A DNA stretch of 64,000 nt from contig CAZSBF010000002.1 of the NCBI GenBank assembly GCA_964605185.1, forward strand, positions 1 through 64,000, read 5' to 3'. The number at the start of each line of letters is the position of its first letter. Positions within the stretch are counted from its first letter, which is position 1. Shown piece by piece: positions 51,355 through 58,190 of the stretch. The DNA comes from JACRIM01 sp964605185. Its GTDB lineage: Bacteria; Planctomycetota; Phycisphaerae; UBA1845; UTPLA1. Under the pieces are notes generated by a model. That model was not told the DNA's origin. It saw only the letters and a list, made by a program, of their open reading frames with translations, and searched no databases. The translations under genes and the position numbers were made by a program.

Positions 51355-51380
51355 GCCTATCAATCTTGATCGCTGTTTCA
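51355..51380 (-). repeat. Dispersed repeat core, copy 3
   Basis: A 26-base match to the core (gcctatcaatcttgatcgct then gtttca on the plus strand) lies about 400 bases from copy 2 in the same orientation. The longer blocks are not recognisable here. Confidence 0.5.
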
Positions 51381-51539
51381 CTTTGGGGATGATTTTTTTG
51401 CAAGTTGCGAGCGGAGCGAGGATTGAGGAGAGATGGGTTCCAAGAGAGTTCCCTATGTCGTTGAGCAGGGACATGCGACGCGACTGGCGGTAATTTAGTT
51501 GATCTGTAAACAAACTTCCATTTTCGGGACATCACGGGT

Positions 51540-52391
51540 ATGCTTCTTGCTCTGCTGGAGACCACTTTGGTGCTTGGCTTGATGGCATATGCTCTAGCCC
51601 CGTTGCTCGTCATAGGCTTGGGTGATTCGCCGCCGTTTGCCACGACTCAACCAACTTCTCACCCGGTTATTTCAGAAGACAACATCGCGCCAGAAGCAGT
51701 TGCCTTACTAGAAAAGTTGGAGCAAGTACCAAAACAAATTCCGTACATTGAGGCGCGTGTCGTCGTAACCTATACTTCAGTCGATCCAGTACCTAACGCA
51801 AATCAAAAAACGGGGGCAATGGCACTGGATTTTTCGACTTTGCCCCCTCGATTCCGGTTGGAATTTACTTCGATGACTCTTGAATCCAAGAGGACTGACC
51901 TTTCACTCGTATTTGCGTTCGACGGAAAATGGTTCTACGAATTCGATGGAACTAGGAAGTCTCTTAGGAAATCACAGTATGTCGGGAGCAAGATTAGAAC
52001 TGATCCATTTCTATTAGGAGGCGGCGGCCCGTTTCTAATGCCATTCGGGAATAAGATCGCCGACGTCTTGAGATTCCTGAAGGTCAGTCCAATTGAAGGG
52101 TTGGATTCTTCAACAGCAGGCTTGCTTCTCATACCTAAAGATGACGATGGACTTGGGAGTAGGTTTATCCGCATGGAATTGCTGGTGGACCGAAGAACTT
52201 CACTTCCAAGGACCATTAAGTATGCAAAGGAATCTTTTAACGAGATCATCGTAATCGAACTTTCTGAATATACCTTTGAAAAAAAGCGAGGCGACCGCGC
52301 GTATTCTGTTGTGGCTGGTCCGGGAGTATCAGAGTCGATTACGCCCTTGGAGTCGACTGAGCCCGCCGCTTCTCGTCAAGGAGGAAAATAG
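51540..52391 (+). CDS. Hypothetical protein, possible LolA-like fold
   Basis: This 283-aa protein has an N-terminal membrane segment (LLALLETTLVLGLMAYALAPLLVIGLG). Its body contains MALDFSTLPPRFRLEFTSM, VFAFDGKWFYEFDGTRKSL and MELLVDRRTSLPRTIKYAK, a beta-strand pattern reminiscent of LolA/LppX-like lipid carriers. No family is assigned. Codons are AT-richer than the neighbours, which hints at acquisition by transfer. There is no clear ribosome binding site at the ATG. The next gene starts 3 bases after its stop. Confidence 0.65.
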   Translation: MLLALLETTLVLGLMAYALAPLLVIGLGDSPPFATTQPTSHPVISEDNIAPEAVALLEKLEQVPKQIPYIEARVVVTYTSVDPVPNANQKTGAMALDFSTLPPRFRLEFTSMTLESKRTDLSLVFAFDGKWFYEFDGTRKSLRKSQYVGSKIRTDPFLLGGGGPFLMPFGNKIADVLRFLKVSPIEGLDSSTAGLLLIPKDDDGLGSRFIRMELLVDRRTSLPRTIKYAKESFNEIIVIELSEYTFEKKRGDRAYSVVAGPGVSESITPLESTEPAASRQGGK

Positions 52392-52393
52392 GA

Positions 52394-53284
52394 GTGACTC
52401 GCGCACAGGTCTGGAAAAAGCTTAAGGCCACCGCACTTCTCTTGGCAATTGTTGCCAGCGCTTTCGCAATTTATATGTACATAAAGCAGATATTCTTCGA
52501 GCCGTCTCCAGCTTCTATTCGAATCACCGAGGAGATGTCAAGCAACATCCTTAGCCCAGTATTGTTGGGAGCGCATGCACGCGTACTTTGGGATGAGTAC
52601 GGTGGAGCGCCACAGCCAAAATGGCGAAAGCTAAACTGCCTAGTGCTTTCTGTATGGGAAATTCGAAATACGGGAGGCCATGTATTCAACTGGGATAAGG
52701 ACTCGCCCTTTCGCTTTTCGGTGAAACAACCAGGAACGGTGCTAATCGCCGATGTGCTTCATAAGGATGAAGGAACGAAACCGAGAGTTCTCAGATCGCC
52801 CGACGGCGAATTCGTAGACGTTTCAGCAGAGTTTCTTAACGCGAATGACTCTTTTAGATTCTTCATCGCGCATGATTCAACTTCCGATGCAGGAATTTCT
52901 TTTGATGGGAAACTTCGTGATCAGCCTCCAATTAAGATATTGAAACGCGGTGAGAACGCGCCCTATTCCCATCAAGAACGAATAGTTGCCATTACCTTGC
53001 TCGTGCTTTCAATTGCAGCAGGAATATTCTTCTTTTTGTCGAACAAGGATGGGTGTGCATGGAATTGGCGGCTTGGTGTCGCAATTGTGGTTGTCTTGAG
53101 TGGCATTGCTGATGCTTGGCACTTGAATGAGGTTTACACACTAACCGAAATAGGCCTCGCAAAATTGCTGGTATATGTCTTGCCGTGGATTGTCTGGCTG
53201 GTCTTCACTTGGATTATTGCGGAATTGGTCTTGCGGCTGCCCGTCGCTGCGAAAGCGATTGAGCCCGTAATTAGTGAAAAGTAG
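52394..53284 (+). CDS. Hypothetical membrane protein
   Basis: This 296-aa protein has one N-terminal helix (ALLLAIVASAFAIYMYI), an extracytoplasmic segment of about 160 residues and three C-terminal helices (IVAITLLVLSIAAGIFFFL, LGVAIVVVLSGIADAW, LLVYVLPWIVWLVFTWII). I do not recognise it. The start is GTG with GGAGGAAAATAGGA before it. It is co-directional with the preceding gene, 2 bases from its stop, and shares its AT-richer composition. The pair look like one inserted unit. Confidence 0.68.
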   Translation: MTRAQVWKKLKATALLLAIVASAFAIYMYIKQIFFEPSPASIRITEEMSSNILSPVLLGAHARVLWDEYGGAPQPKWRKLNCLVLSVWEIRNTGGHVFNWDKDSPFRFSVKQPGTVLIADVLHKDEGTKPRVLRSPDGEFVDVSAEFLNANDSFRFFIAHDSTSDAGISFDGKLRDQPPIKILKRGENAPYSHQERIVAITLLVLSIAAGIFFFLSNKDGCAWNWRLGVAIVVVLSGIADAWHLNEVYTLTEIGLAKLLVYVLPWIVWLVFTWIIAELVLRLPVAAKAIEPVISEK

Positions 53285-53683
53285 CCGTTGAGCGGCGCAA
53301 TTCGAGTCTTTCAACTGCCGGGACCTACGACTCGATGTAATGGCACGGATGCGGCACGACCGGTAGTTCCTCTGCCCCCTTCGGGGCCGAGAATGGGTTG
53401 GGACGACGGGGATGGGTTGAGCACAACCAATCTAACGAAGTGAACTATCGTCGGGGCTTGTGTTGCCCTTGCAGGGTTTGGAAGAGAATAATCGCACGGC
53501 ACCCCAGGGCGTTGCCATTGGGCTAGGGCAAGGTCGCCCCCGTTGGGGCTGGAATTCATCCGCCCTTTGAGTCTGAGATTTCTTCAGTGGAATGGGCGTC
53601 CCCGCCCGCCTATTGCCCGTGAAAAGCGGGCACGGAGGCCCGCTCCACCAATAGTTTCTCAGGCTCACAGCGGACCCTGCGGC
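53285..53683. other. Intergenic region with palindromes, 399 bases
   Basis: This lies between the unknown membrane protein and the end of gdhA. GC-rich palindromes are visible, such as ggcgtccccgcccgcc with agcgggcacggaggcccgct near 53585-53645. A similar but shorter ggcaggcgtccctgcctgcc block lies near 49737. It may contain extragenic repeats or terminators for the convergent genes. No gene was seen. Confidence 0.45.
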
Positions 53684-54991
53684 TTAGAACCGCTGGCGAG
53701 TCGCCTCGGCCACTCGGCCCAGCGATACGACGTAGGCCGCGATCCGCAGGGGCAGCTTCTGTTCGACATGAACGCAAAAGACACTGTCCCAGGCGCTGAC
53801 CATCTTCTTTTCCAACTGCGCGTTGACGTGGTCCACTTCCCAGCGGATCTGCTGGAGGTTCTGCACCCACTCGAAGTACGACACCGTCACGCCGCCGGCG
53901 TTGGTGAGAATATCCGGCACGACGATGACGTTTCGCTTGCACAGCGTCTCATCGGCGCGCGGCGTGATCGGCGAGTTGCCGGCCTCGATGATCATGCGGG
54001 CCTTCACGTCGTTCACATTGTTGCGATCGATGACGCCGCCCAGCGCTGCGGGGATCAGAATATCCACGTCGAGCGTGAGCAGTTCATCATTGCTGATCGG
54101 CCTGGAGCCTGGGAAGTCGACAACCGAGCCGGTCTTCTTGCAGTGTTCGACGAGCTTGGGAATGTCCAGGCCTTTTTCGTTGAAGATGCCGCCTTTGACG
54201 TCGGACACAGCCGTGATGGTGGCGCCGAGTTCATGGATGAACCGGCTGGCCCACGAGCCGACGTTGCCGAAGCCCTGCACGGCGACGGTCGATTTCTTCA
54301 GGTCGATCTTGAAGGCCTTGCAGGCCTCGCGGGTGATGATGGTCGTGCCGCGGCCGGTCGCCTCTTCGCGGCCGAGCGAGCCGCCGAGGTTCACGGGTTT
54401 GCCGGTGACGATGGCGGGCGTGTAACCATGTTTCTTGCCGTATTCATCCATGATCCAGGCCATGACCTGTGGGTTGGTTCCCACGTCGGGTGCCACGATG
54501 TCGCGTTGGACGCCGAGGACCATGTCGATCTTCTGCGTCAGGCCGCGGGTCAATGCCTGCAACTCCTTGCGCGACATCTTCGACGGGTCGCAGGTGACGC
54601 CGCCCTTCGCACCGCCGTATGGGATATCCACGAGCGAGGTCTTCCACGTCATCAATGCCGCCAGCGATCGGACTTCGTTGAGATCCACCTCGTAATGAAA
54701 ACGAAGGCCGCCCTTGTAGGGGCCGCGCACGGCGTTGTGCTGCACGCGATAGCCGTGGAAGAGTTCGAGCCGCCCGTCGTCCATGCGCACGGGGATCTGC
54801 ACGATCAGCTCGCGATAGGGCGTGCGGAGCAGCATCTGGATTTCTTTCTCCAGCTTCATGTGCTCGGCGGCCACGAGGAACTGCTCGTCGGTGATGCGGT
54901 TGAAATCCAGATGCTTGTGCGGCGGCGCCGTTTCGGGCGTCGCGGGCTTCTTCGCATTCGATTTGACGGGCGTCAGCGTGGCGGTCGACAT
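53684..54991 (-). CDS. gdhA: Glutamate dehydrogenase
   Basis: This 435-aa enzyme interconverts glutamate and 2-oxoglutarate plus ammonia. The substrate and catalytic regions are GPYKGGLRFHYEVD, IPYGGAKGGV (catalytic Lys) and IVAPDVGTN (Asp). The nucleotide fold has VAVQGFGNVGSWASRF. Cofactor preference is not certain from sequence. I chose the ATG at 54991 with GAGAGGA upstream. A longer open frame extends over the divergent ferredoxin gene and is not coding. The basic N-terminal extension of about 25 residues (KSNAKKPATPE) is unusual. Confidence 0.95.
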   Translation of the reverse strand: MSTATLTPVKSNAKKPATPETAPPHKHLDFNRITDEQFLVAAEHMKLEKEIQMLLRTPYRELIVQIPVRMDDGRLELFHGYRVQHNAVRGPYKGGLRFHYEVDLNEVRSLAALMTWKTSLVDIPYGGAKGGVTCDPSKMSRKELQALTRGLTQKIDMVLGVQRDIVAPDVGTNPQVMAWIMDEYGKKHGYTPAIVTGKPVNLGGSLGREEATGRGTTIITREACKAFKIDLKKSTVAVQGFGNVGSWASRFIHELGATITAVSDVKGGIFNEKGLDIPKLVEHCKKTGSVVDFPGSRPISNDELLTLDVDILIPAALGGVIDRNNVNDVKARMIIEAGNSPITPRADETLCKRNVIVVPDILTNAGGVTVSYFEWVQNLQQIRWEVDHVNAQLEKKMVSAWDSVFCVHVEQKLPLRIAAYVVSLGRVAEATRQRF

Positions 54992-55207
54992 GGGATTCCT
55001 CTCCGGAAAGCACGTTGGTGCGACATGAGCGCGAGTTTGCATGGCCCGAGCGCGATGCCGCGAATTAGGGCATTCATCGCATCGTTTCGAGAGGCCCTTG
55101 AGATCGACATGGCATTGGCCCATAAGCCGTTGATGCGTGTTTCGCGTTGGTCGCTGCGAATAACGGACCGCGGGAGTAAGATGCCCCGGCGCGATTAGAG
55201 GACGCCC

Positions 55208-55564
55208 ATGGCCGCCTACGAGAAACACGTCTTTGTCTGCACGAACGAACGGCCCGACGGCCACCCGCGCGGCTGCTGCGCGGGGAAGGAATCGGCGGCC
55301 ATTCGCGATCGGCTCAAGGCGCTGGTCAAGGAGCGGGGCTTGGGCAAACAAATCCGCGTGAACGCCGCCGGGTGCCTCGATCAATGCGAGCACGGCGTCA
55401 CGATCGTGGTCTATCCCGAGGCGGTGTGGTATGGGTTTGTAACGCCGGCCGACGTGGAGGAGATTGTGGCGTCGCACCTCGTCGGGGGAACGCCGGTCGC
55501 GCGGCTGCGGATGGCGGACACCTGCATCAACGCGGCCCAGTGCCCGCATCGCGTCGGGAAATAG
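55208..55564 (+). CDS. Thioredoxin-like [2Fe-2S] ferredoxin
   Basis: This 118-aa protein has the pattern of thioredoxin-like 2Fe-2S ferredoxins. VFVCTNERPDGHPRGCC supplies two cysteines, and NAAGCLDQCEHGVTIVVYPE the other two. These proteins transfer electrons; some accompany NADH dehydrogenases or hydrogenases. Here it stands alone and is divergent from gdhA, so its partner is unknown. The ATG is close to the motif and there is no strong ribosome binding site. Confidence 0.88.
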   Translation: MAAYEKHVFVCTNERPDGHPRGCCAGKESAAIRDRLKALVKERGLGKQIRVNAAGCLDQCEHGVTIVVYPEAVWYGFVTPADVEEIVASHLVGGTPVARLRMADTCINAAQCPHRVGK

Positions 55565-55690
55565 TCAGGGCCGAGAACCACGACACCCGCATTATTCGCC
55601 TGCCGGCCTCGTTGCTTTTTAATTTACGGACCATCCCCGGTGAGCCGATTATGGGAGCGAACAACGATTCCAATCGTCGGAGAAACCGCC

Positions 55691-55828
55691 ATGCCGTTTT
55701 GTGATGTGATGAATGCGTTTATGGATATGTGGCAGTTGGTGTACGACCTGGTGATGGGCGTCTTCGGCTGGCCGGCACCCAGCATCGCGGACTCGATCGG
55801 GTCGGTCCTTGGATGCAACATCGTTTGA
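55691..55828 (+). CDS. Possible small membrane-active protein
   Basis: A 45-aa frame (MPFCDVMNAFMDMWQLVYDL then VMGVFGWPAPS and a Cys near the end) has GGAG 8 bases before its ATG and a hydrophobic middle section. It has no recognised family. It may be a genuine small protein or a chance frame; evidence is limited to the ribosome binding site and amino-acid pattern. Confidence 0.35.
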   Translation: MPFCDVMNAFMDMWQLVYDLVMGVFGWPAPSIADSIGSVLGCNIV

Positions 55829-55846
55829 GCCGGGTGGCATGGATTC

Positions 55847-55916
55847 GTCATTCCCGCGAAGGCGGGAATCCAGTGCTTTTCCACGTGATCTGGACCCCCG
55901 CCTTCGCGGGGGTGAC
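55847..55916. repeat. Palindromic repeat pair (REP-like)
   Basis: Two facing blocks, gtcattcccgcgaaggcggg and ctggacccccgccttcgcgg, flank a short spacer. The same pair of blocks, in the same arrangement, lies inside the MITE-like element at 43435-43503. The blocks can form stable hairpins and lie between a short frame and the etfB stop. This sequence type is widespread in bacterial intergenic regions. Confidence 0.7.
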
Positions 55917-55933
55917 GGTTTAACGGCGCACCC

Positions 55934-56734
55934 TTAGATAACCTTCTCTTCTTCGTGAAGGATCCGCACGAGTTCTTTGGCAAGGTCCACCGGTTCACCC
56001 TTGAGCATTCGCCCGGCCGCGCGCGGCGGCGGCGGTGTGAACTCACCCATCCACGTTCCCACCTTTTCGCGGGACAAATCGGCCGCGGAAAAGCCCAGGG
56101 CCGCGGCGTTCTTCGTTTCGACGGGCCGCTTCTTTGCCTTCATCAAACCGGGCAGCGACGGATAACGCGGCTCGCACAGGCCCTTGTCGATCGTCAGCAG
56201 GACGGGAAGCTGGGCCTCCACGACTTCCTCGGCACCTTCGATGCGCCGTCGCACGGTGGCCGACTTGAAGTTCGTGCCCCACTCGATGGCCGTGATCGCA
56301 CCAACGTGTGGGATGCCCAGGCACTCCGCGAGGCCCGGGCCGAATTGCCCGCTGTCATAATCAATGGCATGCTTCCCGGCGAAGATCACGTCGAACTTCG
56401 AGTCGCGAATTGCCGCGGCCACCACGCGGGCCAGCATCAATTCATCCAACCCGTTGAAGGCGTCGTCGCAGAGGTGAATCCCGTCATCGACGCCCATGGC
56501 ATAGGCCGTGCGAATCACATCCACCGCCGTGGCGGGACCGACCGTCAGCACGGTGATCGTCGCACCGGCGCCGGCGTTCTTTTCCTTGAATTGCAAGGCC
56601 GCCTCAACCGCGAATTCGCAGAAGGGGTTCATCACGTATTTGACGCCGGCCGTCTCGATGCCCGAGCCGTCGGCCTTGACCTTGATGTTGGTCGTTGATT
56701 CGGGAACATGCTTTGCGAGCGCGAGTACTTTCAT
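55934..56734 (-). CDS. etfB: Electron transfer flavoprotein beta subunit
   Basis: This 266-aa protein matches EtfB: KVLALAKHVPES at the N-terminus, YVMNPFCEFAVEAALQFKE, the AMP/FAD-binding DxxAIDYDSGQFGP-type block (AGKHAIDYDSGQFGP) and LPVLLTIDKGLCEPRYPSLP. EtfB pairs with EtfA to pass electrons from acyl-CoA dehydrogenases to the quinone pool. EtfA does not follow it: the next gene downstream is on the other strand. The etfB start is 20 bases from the stop of the upstream B12/MeaB gene, so the two are probably co-transcribed, consistent with acyl-CoA metabolism. Confidence 0.93.
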   Translation of the reverse strand: MKVLALAKHVPESTTNIKVKADGSGIETAGVKYVMNPFCEFAVEAALQFKEKNAGAGATITVLTVGPATAVDVIRTAYAMGVDDGIHLCDDAFNGLDELMLARVVAAAIRDSKFDVIFAGKHAIDYDSGQFGPGLAECLGIPHVGAITAIEWGTNFKSATVRRRIEGAEEVVEAQLPVLLTIDKGLCEPRYPSLPGLMKAKKRPVETKNAAALGFSAADLSREKVGTWMGEFTPPPPRAAGRMLKGEPVDLAKELVRILHEEEKVI

Positions 56735-56754
56735 GAATCACCCGTATCCGTCGG

Positions 56755-57900
56755 TTACGCCTTCTTGTAGGCGAGAATTACATCCACCAGTTTGGCCACG
56801 CCTTCGCCGTGCGATGCCACCGTCTTGACCACCGGCCGCTTGCTGCCGAGCGTATCGATGATCTGTGCCTCAAGCCGATCCGCGCCGGGAAGGTCGGCCT
56901 TGTTGATGACGAAGATATCGGCGACCTCGGTGATGCCGGCTTTTTCGAGCTGCAAATCATCGCCGGCGCCGGGCATGAGCAGCAGCGTCAGCGGCGAGGC
57001 GAATTTTCGTGCAGTGACATCGTTCTGCCCTGCGCCGACGGTTTCGATGATGAGTACATCCACGCCAGCGCTGCGGATCGCTTCGATCATGTAGCCAGTG
57101 CGCGGGGCGAGGCCGCCCATTTCGCCACGGCTGGCTGAGGATCGGAGGAACACGCCATTCGCGCCGGCCGATTGCGTCATGCGGGCACGGTCGCCAAGCA
57201 GCGCGCCGCCGGTAATGGGGCTGGCCGGATCGACCGCGAGGACGCCGACGCGTTTGCCGCGGTCGCACAGTTCGCGCATCACGCGGCCGATGAGTGTGCT
57301 TTTTCCGACACCGGGGGCGCCGGTCATGCCGACGACGATGGCGCCGGGGCCGTTTGCGCTAAAGGCTTTTTTGAGTTGCTCGTTTGACGCGTCGTTTTCC
57401 ACCCAGGTCAGGAGGCGACCCAATGCGGCTCGCTCCCCCTTCTTTGATCCTGACACCCATGTTTCCAGGTTGCCGTTCGCCGCTGTCGCGCGGGCCACGC
57501 GAGTCTTGGCCGCTAGGTCATTCAGCGAGTTGATAATCACGTCCATCGACGCTTCGGTCTCGAGGATCGCCGCGACGCCGGCCTGCTTCATCGCCGGCAC
57601 ATCCACCGAAGGGATGATGCCGCCGATGGCTACCGGAAGATCGGCTCGGCCATGCCTGGCAAGTTCGGACATGATCACCGGCACCAGCGTGGTGTGGGCC
57701 GCGCTATGGAACGATGCGCCGAGGACATCCACGTCTTCTTCGACCGCTGCCTTTGCGGCCGTGGCCGGCGTTTGCCAGAGGCCGGTGTAGATGACTTCCA
57801 TGCCTGAATCGCGCAGGGCGCGGGCCAACACCTTGACCCCTCGGTCATGTCCGTCGAGGCCGACTTTGGCCAACAATATCCGCGTGGGCGGTTGTCGCAT
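56755..57900 (-). CDS. B12-binding domain fused to MeaB/ArgK-type GTPase
   Basis: This 381-aa protein joins two modules. Residues 1-135 are a cobalamin-binding domain with DGHDRGVKVLARAL (the DxHxxG axial-ligand motif), ASFHSAAHTT and VAIGGIIPSVD. Residues about 145-381 are a G3E-type GTPase: GAPGVGKSTL (P-loop), VDPASPITGGALLGDRARM, ETVGAGQND and NKADLPGAD. MeaB-type GTPases protect and reload methylmalonyl-CoA mutase. IcmF joins these two parts to a mutase subunit, but no mutase subunit is in this gene or window. This form should be a chaperone with its own B12 site or a partner of a mutase encoded elsewhere. It is followed by etfB. Confidence 0.9.
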   Translation of the reverse strand: MRQPPTRILLAKVGLDGHDRGVKVLARALRDSGMEVIYTGLWQTPATAAKAAVEEDVDVLGASFHSAAHTTLVPVIMSELARHGRADLPVAIGGIIPSVDVPAMKQAGVAAILETEASMDVIINSLNDLAAKTRVARATAANGNLETWVSGSKKGERAALGRLLTWVENDASNEQLKKAFSANGPGAIVVGMTGAPGVGKSTLIGRVMRELCDRGKRVGVLAVDPASPITGGALLGDRARMTQSAGANGVFLRSSASRGEMGGLAPRTGYMIEAIRSAGVDVLIIETVGAGQNDVTARKFASPLTLLLMPGAGDDLQLEKAGITEVADIFVINKADLPGADRLEAQIIDTLGSKRPVVKTVASHGEGVAKLVDVILAYKKA

Positions 57901-58190
57901 TCGAAGAGATTCCCCGTGAAAAAAAACCGACCTCGCACGTCGGCTCCGGCGAAAGAGCCCGTATTAGAGAGGGTCCACCGGCCCGCGCCAAGGTGGGAAG
58001 CGGCGGCACTGGCCCGGGGCCTTCTCAGCATTGAAAACGCCCGCCGAACGCAATTTTTGTAACGCAGACGCGGGTTTGATAGAATGGGGCCCTTAGCTTT
58101 TCCGTTAATCAAGGGACTGTCCATCGCGCCTGGGGGCTCCTCGCCCATCCAGGCCATCCATATTCGATTTCAACTTTGCAGGAGCATCCA

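Larger units (their letters stand above)
50528..51539. other. Gene-free region with dispersed repeats, about 1 kb
   Basis: No convincing gene was found. The region contains the inverted copy of the dispersed repeat (50753-50958) and an extra copy of its core (51355-51380). A near-duplicate cgcgcacaaaagcgcacaaa sequence is at about 50590. The surrounding sequence becomes AT-richer than neighbouring genes and leads into two unknown genes. It looks like an insertion-prone patch. Confidence 0.6.
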
